Program-made: the position numbers and the translations under genes
Assembly: GCA_949825065.1 (NCBI GenBank)
Contig: OX463849.1
Span: 29,810,043 to 29,874,042 of the forward strand
Length of the DNA stretch: 64,000 nucleotides
Source: Odontocerum albicorne
Taxonomy: Eukaryota > Arthropoda > Insecta > Trichoptera > Odontoceridae
Reading direction: 5' to 3'
The notes under the pieces: generated by a model
Database searches by the model: none
What the model saw: only the letters and a program-made list of their open reading frames with translations
What the model was told of the DNA's origin: nothing
In this document: positions 33,656-44,689 of the stretch, one piece after another
Layout of the letters: each line of letters opens with the position of its first letter
Numbering within the stretch: position 1 is the first letter of the stretch

Positions 33656-35097
33656 ATTAAAAATAAAAATATTTTTATAAAAACGATCTTTACTTAAAAA
33701 ATCATAGAATGTGGAATTAACATGTTATTTTTAATTTATTCATTACCACTGCCAGTGTGAGATTATTTTATTTTAAAATTATTTCATTCTTTGGTAATGC
33801 TGCTCAAGAAATACATTGGAGATTTCCTCGTTCATTATATCCTAGAATGCACTTATTCACGAATGTTCCACTCTTTTGACTTTCAACATTTAATTAATAT
33901 GACAGTGTCACATTTTTTAGACCTTCGTATCTTCAGTACTGCTCAAATATATATTTTCGTAAAAATTTCATTACTCATTCTTCCTACATTACCAAACCAG
34001 CTATGCTCTTCATCTTTGACACTACATTATCTTTCGAAATCGATCATTCGTTTTTCTTCACAAACAATATGCAAAGTTCACATTTCTATCGCATACATTT
34101 TGCTTTCATCGCTGTTTTATATGAACCGGGGCGCAATGAAAAGCTGAGACATTAAGAAAATCCTTTAAACTAGGAGAGTTCCAGTCAAACTGAGACATAT
34201 GGTGAGTCTATTCAAATATATACCTCAGCTCTTGATTCTGATGCACAAAAATGCACTCTTTATTCCGCCCCACTGTTCAAAAACCCTTCTGGCAAGAATC
34301 CCTGGTCCCAAGAATCTGGTAGATTCCGTGGGCGTGAAAAAACTATTTGCCGTTTTATGGTACCCTGTAAGTACTCCATCATTTTTTCTCAAATAAATGT
34401 TATCATTCTATTGGGAACATTTCATTGTATGTAAGTAATAAATAACTTATTGATACCTAATTATATATTTATACGTCTTGAGTCATTTATTAATGGAAAT
34501 ATGCAGATGTTATAAATTACAGTTTGCAATAACGTTAAAAATGTGGAATGAATTGTAGTACAAATTATTTTGTGTTTTTGGTTAGTGTGGTTTTTATGAC
34601 TTAAATTCATCGCAAATTATTATAGAATGTTAATTATTTTTCGAGTATATTTTGGTAACAATAATTAGGTTACTTTAAATACACAAAAAAATGTGTCAAC
34701 AAATTACTTCCGGTCAGAATTTTGCCACTTGGATAGCACTGGGTGTTCTACGCAGTAAGTCCTTTTTCGTACAGTATATCGGGCCCTACAGTTACTACAG
34801 CAAGTGTCACATAGACTCCTCCTCCCCGCAGGTATCAAGAGTTAAGCTCCCACGGAATATTCCTCACTTTAACATATCGTCTTTGGTTCTTCCAATTCCT
34901 GTTAAGGATCTTATTTAAAGTTTTTTGGTTCTCATTTTTTTCAGGCAAAATCTTTCTGCTCTTTCTGTGTTATTCTCCCCTCGTTCATCCTAGCAATAAT
35001 CGGTGGTTGTTCCATAAGTTTAGTGCTCCTGGCGTGGATTTGAACTAAGGAAAAAAAAATCATCAAAATTTTTGTGTAAAATTTATTGTTAACATAA
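33656..35097. other. Unassigned stretch
   Basis: Frames of 118, 65 and 75 codons (33791-34147, 34199-34396, 34691-34918) are open on the plus strand. None has a recognisable domain, signal peptide or repeat match. 33950-34080 weakly resembles the inverse of LINE F2 (ACCAAACCAGCTATGCTCTT), so decayed LINE sequence is likely there. Confidence 0.35.
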
Positions 35098-35195
35098 GAA
35101 AGTACGATCATATCATTTCATACCAGAAGGCGCTGAAATGATTGAACGTGAAAAATACCCGTCAAATTCACAAACAATCTATTTGTATTGTCAAA
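35098..35195 (+). mobile_element. LINE family F1, short fragment
   Basis: It reads RKYDHIISYQKALK, a stop, then LNVKNTRQIHKQS, a segment of the F1 C-terminus. It is the only F1 piece on the plus strand. Confidence 0.75.
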
Positions 35196-35692
35196 AAATA
35201 AAATAAATTTTATTTATATAATTGCAAAAGATAAATCCAACGAGACCGATCAACAAAAAGCTTGTCACAACTTTATATGATCACTGTCTTTGATTAGGGT
35301 AAAAAAACAGGTAATTACATTTAAGAAAAATATGAATAACAGTAAAAAGCGTGTTCATGTCAACAGAAACGTGTAATATCCTCGCATTTGTATCGTAATG
35401 CTTTTATGGGGTGAGAGACTCCTCTTGCGGGCACCGGAAGTTAATACTGCAGGCCCGGAAGTCTAGGGTGGGGTGAGTTTCCTAAATTGGCCTGGAATTA
35501 TCGGTGATAGAAAAAGTGACCAGGCCTCCGTAAGGAAGGAGCAACGGAGGGGTGTTTCCTGAATTTCCGAGCGGAAATCGACCAGGCACGCAGAGTAAAA
35601 AGGAATATATATCTATATATTTTTTGCTAATTCCACCCACTTTTCATTTATGTTTTCTATTTATTCTTTTTTATTAGATTATATATATGATC
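35196..35692. other. Unassigned, with GC-richer patch 35395-35600
   Basis: The patch holds repeated CCGGAAG and AGGCC words, including an inverted pair near 35440-35590. No ORF. It could be a 5' UTR or LTR piece of a retroelement. Confidence 0.3.
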
Positions 35693-35790
35693 GACGTCAC
35701 TTTAAAATGACTCAAGTCATAGGTACCCTTATAACCCCGAAAACTAGGCGGAAAATGCCTGTGCCATTCGAGTGGGCATTTGAGCTGAAT
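35693..35790 (-). mobile_element. SINE C, 3' part
   Basis: AGTCATAGGTACCCTTATAA and GAAAATGCCTGTGCCATTCG match the tail side of the complete SINE C at 48497-48655. The tRNA-like head is missing. Confidence 0.7.
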
Positions 35791-36069
35791 ACGCTTATGA
35801 ATAATAAACACAATAAGTAAAGAAACGTGAGCACAATAAGTGATGTCAGTCAAAATTTGAAATAATACCACTTTAATCAAATAAAAATATTAATTTTATA
35901 AATTTATTTCATTTGAAATAATAAACTATCTTATTTCCCGTTTTTTAAAGTGATAAACTAGATTTGCGTTGATTCCCTGTCCGGTGTTTTTATGTGATCA
36001 ATACATCTTCCATGAAATGACATATGTGTATGACTGACAATCCGCTGTTTTTGTAAACAATTCAACCTT
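35791..36069. other. AT-rich spacer
   Basis: Nothing recognised. Confidence 0.45.
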
Positions 36070-37135
36070 TAAACTATAGTTTCCTGATTTATAACCTGGA
36101 CAATATTATGGATAGAATCATAGAGGAGGAGACTTCCTTAGGCCTGGGTTACAAAATGGGAAATAAATTGATCAGTATAGTGTGTTATGCCGACGACGCT
36201 GCAATATTATCAGAAAACGAAGTTGATCTTCAGAGAATGCTTTACAAATTTCACCATGCTTCTAAGAAATACAATATGACGATTCCTGTCAATAAAACAA
36301 AGTGCCTTGCAATATCAAAAGTGCAACTCAGATGCAAACTCATCATCGAGCAAGTCATGCAATTCACTTACCTAGGTGTACAGATATCCAGCAACAGTGA
36401 CCTATATAGTGAAGTACGAGCACACACTAATAAAGCGACAGCTATGGCTGGCTGAGAAACAAACAAATGCTAACCGAAAGTAAGGTCAGGATATATAAGA
36501 CATGCGTCCGCCCCATCGTGACATATGGGATAGAAGTGAGAGCCGAACCAACATGACGAAAAACCTTCTCAGAGTGGCGGAAATGAAAACCCTACGCTCC
36601 ATCGCAGGCAGAATTCTTAGAGATCGGATCAGAAATGTGGCGATCCTTACTCCCTGTGATCACAGCGCGAGGCACGTGTTAAACTCGCTAAGCGCTGCGG
36701 TCATGACGCGAGCCGCTTGTTATTGTTTAGCGAGAACGAGACAGCGACATATCTTCTGCGCCTTTCTACACACATTCAAAATTATATAAATACGAGACTG
36801 ATTACAAACTACGAGCTTTATTTACACAACGCTTCTCTTCATCATCTTCCCATTGCAGAACAACCGTCCCTAAAGAAATAAGACGATAATGTCTGTCTGT
36901 GGTGTTAAAGACAGTGAGGTGGGGAAGAAGCAGAAGGCGCTTCTGGAGCGATCATGTGGACCGCATGAAGGATACAAGACTGAAAACCCTAGCAGTAGGA
37001 GATTACCAAGAAGACAACCGAAAAGGGGGAAGAACAGCTGGACGTCATCATCTCAGGATGGCCCACCGTCACAAACAGGTCATACGACCTAGACTAAGAG
37101 GTAGAAGAAGAAGACAATACCCTAGATAATGAAAA
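36070..37135 (+). pseudogene. RTE-type LINE, broken, split by an LTR-like insertion
   Basis: 36108-36455 gives MDRIIEEETSLGLGYKMGNK, then the catalytic box YADDAAILSE and TYLGVQIS. 36465-36640 continues VRIYKTCVRP, then KNLLRVAEMKTLRSIAGRIL and RDRIRN in shifted frames. After the insertion 36655-36890, the tail resumes (VRWGRSRRRFWSDHVDRM, 36912-36970) and ends in a GAAGAAGAAGA tail (37104-37115). It aligns to the minus-strand RTE at 2960-5090. It is truncated before the fingers. Confidence 0.85.
36655..36890 (+). mobile_element. LTR-like repeat with TATA box (copy 2), inside an RTE
   Basis: It splits the RTE between RDRIRNVAI and VCGVKD. GCGAGAACGAGACAGCGACA (36731-36750) and TATAAATAC (36784-36792) match 33174-33220, and the downstream GTCCCTAAAGAAA matches GTCCCTTAAGAGA. 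It begins TGTGATCACAG, compatible with an LTR start. No flanking duplication was identified, so borders are approximate. Confidence 0.55.
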
Positions 37136-37544
37136 TATTTATGAAATGGTTTATGATAGAGGTTCTGACGTCGCGTCATCAGTGTGCAGTGGAGTGTTAG
37201 ATCTTGAAGATTTTAATATATGAATCGGGAGATCCGGGTCCAAATAGAATAAGGAATCTGCAAAATCCTCGAAGCAGGTTGTCAAATTATGTATCTTAAC
37301 ATGTGTTGATATGTATTCCATCAACTGGCAAAAGAGTGAAACTCCGCAGAACTTGGAAGGCTAAGTACAAGAAGATAAGTGAGATCCGGTACATGTACAA
37401 GAGATAACTATGATTGAGCTCTCCATAAAGGAGAATGTTGGCAGAATTATCATAGTAAACTAAATTATTAAATTATTAAACTAAAGTATTTTAAATAAAT
37501 ACACATAGTTTCAATGCAATACTCTTAATATTTACTAAGACATC
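37136..37544. other. Unassigned stretch
   Basis: The plus strand near 37325-37390 reads TGKRVKLRRTWKAKYKK, which may be another LINE tail, but the match is too short to call. Confidence 0.35.
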
Positions 37545-38115
37545 TTCTTCTTCTTCCCAGTGTCATGTCAGGTCCTCCCAACGTTGAATATTACTTCAGG
37601 GTAGGCATCTTTGTCCCCGGCAGCCCGAAATAGATCCCCGACGCCCCTTATACCAGTCCAATCACGTATATTGCGGAGCCAGGAGATTTTCCTCCTGCCA
37701 ACACCTCTTCGACCCTATATTTTGCCTTGGATGATCAGGTGCAGTAATTTGTACTTTGCTCTTCTAAGTACATGACCCAAATAGGACACCTTTCGGATTT
37801 TAATATTAGTCAGCAACTCTCTATCAACTTTGGCTCTTTGAAGAACCCTTGTGTTGCTGACCATATCCATTCAGGATACCCGTAGCATTCTACGGTGCAT
37901 CCATATTTCGAATGATTCCAGTCGGTTCATACTAGCAACTTTGAGGGTCCATGATTCTACTCCATGCAATAACACTGACCATGTAGCATTTGACTAACCG
38001 TTGTCGAAGCTTCAAGTTTATATTTTCATTGCCGAATACGCTTCTCATTTTATTAAAAGCCGCACGAGACGATTCAATTCTGCATTTAACTTCGGTTTCT
38101 GGGTCGAAATATTTA
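37545..38115 (-). mobile_element. BovB-like RTE LINE, 3' fragment with (GAA)n tail
   Basis: The complement starts FDPETEVKCRIESSRAAFNK (about 38112-38040), then LKLRQRLVKCYMVSVIAW. It ends in the GRRGVGRR..SWLRNI tail region with CTTCTTCTTCTTC at 37542-37554, the inverse of (GAA)n. It is co-linear with 29980-30539. Frameshifts are present. 5'-truncated. Confidence 0.85.
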
Positions 38116-38559
38116 TAATAATACATAGAAATATTATTAATCCTTTCACAATTATAAGAATTTCTCAAAAGCCACCCGTGTACTGGGAAATGTTGCCTTG
38201 ATTTTGATCGGGTCTTAAAGTGTTACCACTTTGCAAACGGAGAAAAACATGTTTGTAATGAAAGTTTTCATATTCGTTGGCATATTGGGTTATTCATAAA
38301 AAATTAGATCTCCTTGAAAGGTCGGATACACATAATTTAGAATGTATTCAAATTATATCATACTCGTATATTATCCAACGTTTCCTCACTGAAGCTTTTG
38401 CACATGCTGGACATTTGCACATGCTGGACACATACTGGACACATGCTGGACACATGCTGGACTTCAACAAATGTTTCTCTGTTGAAGAATGCCCAAAAAG
38501 CATGCGGCATTTAAAGGCTCTTAGATACTTGCCGATGAATATAATATTTGATAATCTCA
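38116..38559. repeat. Spacer with short CACATGCTGGA tandem array (38399-38463)
   Basis: CACATGCTGGA repeats five times with small changes (units of 11-16 bp). The 99-codon frame crossing it is not a plausible gene. Confidence 0.7.
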
Positions 38560-38640
38560 ATGCCCCAGTTGGTTAAACATTCGTCGTCCAGCCCGGGGGT
38601 TGCGGGTTCGATTCTCGTCTAAACCCACATTAAAAAATAT
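38560..38640 (+). mobile_element. tRNA-like SINE head
   Basis: ATGCCCCAGTTGGTTAAACA (A-box shape) is followed by a B box GCGGGTTCGATTCTCG (38600-38615). It resembles SINE A heads, but the following sequence differs, so the family is uncertain. The spacing and A-rich continuation argue against a functional tRNA. Confidence 0.55.
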
Positions 38641-39204
38641 ATTTACGTCTGGTATTCCCTTCAGGCCTCTTCAACATCGTTCTGGATGGTTTGAAGATTA
38701 ATTTGCTCACTAAATTGTATTGCACACAAATAAAGTTAAATATGATATAACGATCAGTTGAAACTTTAAATTGTCTAGAATAAGTTTTTTTTTAATTATT
38801 ATATTGACTCATATAATTGCAAAGTAACTTTAATTTGGTGGTACAAATCTTTTAGTTTGGGCGGATTTCCTATTATAAAAAAAATTAATTGACTTGACTG
38901 TATTTTTGGTTGATATTTTCTTTTTGTTCTCAATACAGAGTACATTTCAGAAGTACACCATCCTTATTTCCGTTTAAGAGATAATAAAAAAATAATACGT
39001 TCTTCAAAATACCCTTTCATCATAATTTTCCTTTTTATTCTTTAACATTTTAATTTTCTATACTTTCTTTTATTTTTGTTTAGCAATTAGATTCAATACT
39101 TGTACTCTGCTATGCCTTGAACTCAGCGCACCATCCGTCTCTATCCCTCCCGGTCCTGAGACAAACTGAATACAGCGTTAAAAAATTGTCTAGTTAACTC
39201 TATT
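38641..39204. other. AT-rich spacer
   Basis: Nothing recognised. Confidence 0.4.
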
Positions 39205-39325
39205 ATTTGAACTTTATTTATAGTTAAGACATTAACATTGTGGAGGTTTAAAGACATTGTAATTTGTTTTATCAAACACTGTTTATTCCACTTTTTTGTA
39301 ACGGTATAACCCTACCGAAAATACA
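39205..39325. repeat. Hairpin-repeat arm, inverse of 42206-42310
   Basis: TTATCAAACACTGTTTATTC and AACGGTATAACCCTACCG (39300-39317) are the inverse of sequence following the hairpin at 42102-42220. The remaining part also matches (AACATTGTGGAGGTTTAAAG). Confidence 0.85.
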
Positions 39326-39801
39326 AAAAAAAATCCTCAGATATCTATGGTACAGAACAAAGGGCGATTACCCAAAATATGCTCACCATGCCGAACTTCT
39401 CACGGTGTGTAACTATAGAAGCCTTGAAACAAGAAGGCAAGAATCCATTGCGATATTCCTAATAAAGGTTTTCCAAGGTTCCTTTAACTGTCCCGCGATT
39501 CTAGAAGCACTAAGTTTATATGTACCCAATAAATATATCCGTGCAAGGAATCACCCTCTGTTCTACATACCAACTTACAGGACGAATATCATGGCTAAAC
39601 ACTCAGTCACGCGTGGTATAGAGATATTGAACCAACTGAATGACACGGTTGATATATTCTCGGTACCGTCTAGCAGTATGAGAAGAATCCTGGCTGATAT
39701 TATTCCTAACGAATAAGCTAACGCTAGAAGCAAACCCTCTTTGTGTAACAGGAGAAATCCGTGCAAAGTGGGTATAAAAAAAAAAAAAAAAAAAAAAAAA
39801 A
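39310..39801 (+). pseudogene. LINE RT C-terminus with poly(A) tail
   Basis: The open frame up to TAA 39714-39716 reads KILRYLWYRTKGDYPKYAHH, YRSLETRRQESIAIFLIKVF, SFNCPAILEALSLYVPNKYI, FYIPTYRTNIMAK and ends VDIFSVPSSSMRRIL. This order is that of a jockey-like LINE C-terminus. A pure A run at 39777-39800 follows about 60 bp after the stop. No stops within the visible part, which suggests it is not old. It abuts the hairpin-repeat arm on its 5' side. Confidence 0.7.
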
Positions 39802-40384
39802 GGCTTTCACCTCATCGTCACAAACAAGACTGAATTCCATTCGAACTGGTACCGAGATACACGCTTCTAACGGTAAACATTCGGATTGAGGACTAGGGAT
39901 GGATGGAGGGATGAGACAATCTCGGTGAGCACCGGAGAGATTCTTGGGATATATGGGTTTTTCCAGATGTTCACCTCGATCCTTTATTTGATTCGTATAT
40001 GTCATATGGCACCTTCCTCTTTCTTGCCTTTACTTAACTGTCCCCGTGATCATCAGCTTCTCTAAATTATCATCATTCTTTCTATAATAGCAACGTGCAC
40101 AAAGTACGTTTGGATTGTTTTTTTGCGTGTTGTAAACAATCTCGATAATTTCAAACTTTTCAATTATATAGATATAAACGTTGGTGCACCTTATAGTCCA
40201 TGGAATACAGAGCATCCACCTCTAACGCCACATCTCGAATTGAATGCATCTAGCATGGTTCTTTCCTTCTTTTTTCATCGTCCAACGTGAATCGGAACAA
40301 ATATATTCTAACTATTGAAACAAATATGTTCTATTTGTAAAATCTGTCATGAATTAAAACAGTTTAATGTTTCCACGATAAGCC
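39802..40384. other. Unassigned stretch
   Basis: A GC-richer patch at 39810-39950 has no recognisable frame or repeat match. Confidence 0.35.
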
Positions 40385-40700
40385 GATTGGTTAAAGTAAA
40401 TTCTTTTCCCTTGTATTATTCCTCCATTTGGGATTGACAGCTAGGACCTTTTTTCCATCTCTCTCAATCTCGCCAATCACTCGGGAATAGTCCGAGTCTC
40501 GTCATGTCCTCCTCTACCTTTCTATATAGTCTCTTTTAGGTTTTCCCTCTACATCTATTTTGGCACTTTTAATTCGTGACTGTTTTAAGCGTACATCCTT
40601 CATCCCGTTTTCACACGTGTCCACACCAGATAGTTATGTTTACCGGGTTCTATTGGTGTCACTTTAATATTTCCACGAATTTGTTAATTTCGGATCTTAT
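40385..40700 (-). pseudogene. Degenerate LINE RT tail
   Basis: The complement reads ITIWCGHV, then DEGCTLKTVTN, GKPKRDYIER and VIGEIERDGKKVLAVNPKWR across frames. This resembles the WxGHV ... G(R)P(K)(R) ... W end of LINE proteins. Weak but ordered. Confidence 0.5.
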
Positions 40701-41384
40701 CCAATCTAGCTCAGTGATAACCGTAGCACACGTATCTTAGTGAATAAAGCAATCAAACTCTTTTTTCTTTTTGACAATATTTTTTTGGTTGAAATAAATT
40801 GCTGTATAACAATAACTCTAGTAGATATACAATGACAACGATTTACAAATGAATGAAATTCATAAATATATTTGAGCCAAACTGACAAAACGATAAAAAA
40901 TTCTTCTCAGATCTAATGTATCAGCTGATTTGGAACATTTTTTTTAATGTTTTATGCGTTGCGTTTGTAAAATGGTTCTACGAATAAAAAAAGGTAATTT
41001 TGTGTCACGAACTTCAGCAAATATTTTTTGAACTTTGATTTCAAAATAAAATACAAGTTTCCTCTACGTCGTCCAATGCAATATATTATTGTTTTATTTC
41101 TTACAGACTTCTAGGTAACACGTGCGAGGTTTTATATTGAGAAAATATTAAGAGAAAAAAAACAGGGGCTTACAACTTATTTTTTTTAACAAAAATATTT
41201 TAATAAACATTTAAGGAAGAATCAAGTATACCACTTTTACTGATTCAAAAATCCAGAATGCGTATGAAGTTATCTATTTAATTTCTTAGCATTTTAAAAA
41301 TAATAAATATATTTGTATTTTGAAAGCAGGAAACGGTAAAAAGGAAACTTTATAAGTCAGATAAATTTTATATTTTTTTATTAC
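40701..41384. other. AT-rich spacer
   Basis: Nothing recognised. Confidence 0.45.
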
Positions 41385-41500
41385 AGAGTGTATGGATGTA
41401 GAAGGGCGAAGAATTTGTATCGAGATAGGTAAGTTTGAAACTCTATCCTCTCTGCCTAGAAACGCCAGGAAAATGGTGTGATGGTATGTATGTATGTATT
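41385..41500 (+). mobile_element. LINE family F2, extreme 3' end
   Basis: GTGTATGGATGTAGAAG, then CTATCCTCTCTGCCTAG, GAAAATGGTGTGATGG and a TATGTATGTATG tail match the F2 3' ends at 44510-44622 and 52548-52655. Confidence 0.8.
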
Positions 41501-42095
41501 AAACAAATACTCGATAGTTAAGTGTCCTTTACAAACCATAGCGACATTTAATAAACAGAAGACAAAATATCAACATCTTAATAAAAAAACAACGCAAACA
41601 GCACATAAAATCATCAATTCAAATATAAATAAATGTGTATCTCCAAAACATGAAACGCTATGAAATAAGTTATCGAAAATTCAATTTATTCAACTTTCCT
41701 CGATAGAAGTTAATAATCATCACGGTTGTCTACAGCAGCTCTGATAATTGATTTCGTAGTGTAGCAAAACTTCTGCTTAAAATTCTTCTTTCATAATATA
41801 TTTCTTGTACCAAAACTGCGTCGGATTTGTATGTTCTTTAGAATATAACATGGAGAATAACATTTATAAACTTCTCAGAATGTAACTCAATGAACTCCAA
41901 TGTTTTTTTTAATGGTTGGAGATCGACGAGATATATCAGGTTTCTTGTTATGGAGTATCTCTTAGGATGAAACATAATCTATTCAAGATACCTAAAGTGA
42001 AAACCAGACTGATATTCTTTTTAAATGCAATGAAACACACTGTTTATCAATAATATATTATTTTAGATTTCATTAACAATTCAAATAATAACACT
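41501..42095. other. AT-rich spacer
   Basis: Nothing recognised. Confidence 0.45.
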
Positions 42096-42101
42096 AGTAA
42101 A

Positions 42102-42310
42102 AACGGTATAACCCTACCGTTTTCAAGGTTTTCCCTTCATTATCAAGGATCACAAGTCTTGTTTATTATGCTTCTCTAATAGTGAGGTGAAAATCTTGAA
42201 ACCGGTAGGGTTATACCGTTACATAAAATGGAATAAACAGTGTTTGATAAAACAAATTTCAATATATTTAAACCTCTACAATGTTAATGCCTTAACTATA
42301 AATAATATAC
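42102..42310. repeat. Hairpin (foldback) repeat and its flank
   Basis: 42102-42142 and 42178-42220 form inverted arms (AACGGTATAACCCTACCG outermost) around a loop of about 35 bases. The flank to 42310 is the inverse of 39205-39300. It shares the ACCGGTTTCAAGA-type core with 27602-27760. Confidence 0.85.
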
Positions 42311-42329
42311 GTTAGTAATACTTAAAGTT

Positions 42330-42415
42330 TAATTGTTCATGAATATACAATCCACTTGTCTAAAAAAGTATAAACACTTACAAAAATATCAGAAAGCAGT
42401 AAGCACATGCAAACT
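42330..42415. repeat. Dispersed repeat shared with 45640-45740
   Basis: AAAAAGTATAAACACTTACA and ATCAGAAAGCAGTA recur as AAAAAAGTATAAACATTTAT and ACCAGAAAGCAGTA in the second copy. Class unknown. Confidence 0.7.
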
Positions 42416-42574
42416 ACTTGACGTTCATATATTACAAACATGATAAAGACCAAGGCTCAAGAGATCCAAGACCCTAATATACAAAAAAGTAACAATCTGT
42501 TACTATAAAACTATAAAAATATATGTATAATTCATCCACTCCTATGCATAAATAAAAAAAAACAAAAAAAAAAA
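42416..42574. other. AT-rich spacer
   Basis: Nothing recognised. Confidence 0.45.
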
Positions 42575-42895
42575 TATTTTAAGAGATCTCAGAAAGTTTG
42601 AAAGAAAAACACTATTAATGAAATGGTTTGGGCGCATGGATCGAATGAACGTGGAAAAACGGATTAAACAAATGTGTAGAGTGTGAGGTGTGGCAGAGGA
42701 AGATCAAGGAAATATGGTTGGATAAAATTAATAATATTTATTGTAAGAAGAAGTAAACTAAATTATAGAAGCTGTCTGAGAAAGAAAATGGATGTGAAAT
42801 AGATGAAATATGTGTATCGAAATAGAAAAGCCTAGCACTGTGTCCTCTCTACCTACTTTCAAGAAACAGCGTGATACTATTTATGTATGAATTTA
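42575..42895 (+). mobile_element. LINE family F2, 3' fragment
   Basis: It reads LRKFERKTLLMKWFGRMDRM, then a GRGRSRKYGWIKLI-like stretch, and ends TGTCCTCTCTACCTACTTTC with a TATTTATGTATG tail. Stops and indels. Confidence 0.78.
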
Positions 42896-42904
42896 AAACA
42901 AGCA

Positions 42905-42980
42905 AAGCTCCGTGTACACAGTTGGTCGGATACATGACTTCGAAACCGAGGATTTCAGGATCATATCCTGATATATGATA
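42905..42980 (+). mobile_element. Degraded tRNA-like SINE head
   Basis: TACACAGTTGGTCGGATACA and CAGGATCATATCCTGA keep the A- and B-box order and spacing of SINE A heads. Weak. Confidence 0.4.
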
Positions 42981-43026
42981 ACTACACAGAGTAACTCAAA
43001 ACGGTTTTCCAAATCTTTCCGGCTGT

Positions 43027-43400
43027 AAAAATCATAACGAGCCAGCAAGGTTGTATTATATACAACGGAAGTTTAATACTGTACAATAAAATCATAACAA
43101 GCCAGCAAGATTGTAATATATACAACTGAAGTGTAATACAGTACAATTAAATCATAACAAGCCAGCAAGATTGTATTATACACAACGGAAGTGTATTACA
43201 GTACAATTAAATCATAACAAGCTAGCAAGGTTGTATTATACACAACGGAAGTGTATTACAGTACAATTAAATCATAACAAGCCAGCAAGATTGTAATACA
43301 CAACGAAAGTGTAATACAGTACAATAAAATCATAGCAAGCTAGCAAGGTTGTACTATACACAACGGAAGTTTAATACAATACTATAAAATATAACCTATT
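43027..43400. repeat. Minisatellite, about 60-bp unit, six copies, derived from the SINE A/F1 tail
   Basis: Each unit has AATCATAACAAGCCAGCAAG, then TTGTATTATACACAACG and AAGTGTAATACAGTACAAT or close variants. GCCAG, GTTGTA, ACAACGAAAGTGTAA is the same order as the 3' tail of SINE A at 19555-19600 (inverse). Confidence 0.9.
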
Positions 43401-43984
43401 TCAAAGCCGCTGCAGTCTTGAAAAGCACTCAAATTGGATTTGAAACCGGTTACTCGATTATAGATAAATGTTATTCATGTATAAAAATTGTTTCAAATTA
43501 CATGAATAAAAAATAAAAAAATCATTACGATTGAAAAAAATGTTATGAATTCCTGGATTATATGCTCTTGGATGATTTTTGAAATAAACGAACGTCAAAA
43601 AAACTCTCTTATGATTGGCACTTTTTGGAGGGTCAGTAATGGATGGACGGACCCTCAGGGCGCCTGATGAAATCATCAGTATTCCCCGTGATGGATCATC
43701 GTCCCCTAACTTCCTTCTCCTTACTGCCTGCTCCACTTTCTTGATTCCCGATCCCACCGAGGAGCCGGGCAACATCGGGGCCTGTCACGTGACACGGGAT
43801 CCATCACATCTACAAAATTACATATTTATACAAACATTTTGAATTTTTTTATTATATTACGTTTCTTAGGATTTTATAATACTGATATTTTCTTGTTTCA
43901 ACATCTGTGTATTATTTAATACTATATTTTTGTATGAAAAGGGTGGTTGTGGTATTTTGATTATATTTTTTTTTTATTTGAAAA
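43401..43984. other. Unassigned, with GC-richer patch 43615-43805
   Basis: 43420-43460 has GGATTTGAAACCGGTTAC, a foldback-like core. The patch is open on both strands (75 codons plus, 105 minus) with no family match. Possible single-copy sequence. Confidence 0.35.
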
Positions 43985-44640
43985 TAATACAAAGAGATAC
44001 AGACAATGTATGGCATGAAGTGATAAGGGATCAATGTGAACTTAAAGCTGATATGTTCAGTAAGATAAAGAGAGACAGACAATGTATGGCATGAAGTGAT
44101 AAGGAATCAATGTGAACTTAAAGCTGATATGTTCAGTAAGATAAAGAGAGACAGACAATGTATGGCATGAAGTGATAAGGAATCAATGTGAACTTAAAGC
44201 TGATATGTTCAGTAAGATAAAGAGAGACAGACAATGTATGGCATGAAGTGATAAGGAATCAATGTGAACTTAAAGCTGATATGTTCAGTAAGATAAAGAA
44301 GAACTCACCGAGATTGTTTGGGCATGTTGAATGAATGATTATTCATTGCCTTATGGAAATACTAAAAAAAAACAGGTATATAATGTAAATGAAACTGGAA
44401 GGCGTGTGAGAGAAAGACCAAGAAAAGTATGATTGAATCAAGGGAATGATATTCTGAAGGAAAGAAGTGTAGAAAGTCAGAGAAATCGTAAAAGTGGTGT
44501 GAGAGGGTTTATGGATATAGAAAAGACTAAGGGTTTGTGTTGAGATATGGAAGTGTGGTGCTCTGTCCTCTCTGCCTACCCCAACAGGGAAATGGCGTGA
44601 TTGTATGTATGTGTGTATGTTTTATATATTTTTAAAACCT
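43985..44640 (+). mobile_element. LINE family F2, 3' fragment with internal 76-bp tandem array
   Basis: The copy encodes HEVIRNQCELKADMFSKIK, then SPRLFGHVE, GRRVRERPRKV and VCVEIWKCGALSS. It ends CCTCTCTGCCTACCCCAACA and a TATGTATGTGTG tail (44605-44620). The segment around NEVIRNQCELKADMF is amplified four times (43996-44303). Confidence 0.83.
43996..44303. repeat. 76-bp tandem array inside F2, four copies
   Basis: AGACAATGTATGGCATGAAG starts at 44001, 44077, 44153 and 44229, giving an exact 76-bp period. The last three units are nearly identical. 76 is not a multiple of three, so each unit shifts the LINE frame. Confidence 0.95.
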
Positions 44641-44689
44641 TTGTATTGCGGTTATTTTTTTTAACAAACATTCCATCACTGTATTTCTC

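Noticed and set aside
33791..34147. 118-codon plus frame as a gene
   Set aside because: Low complexity, no domain, and a weak inverse resemblance to LINE F2 suggest decayed repeat.
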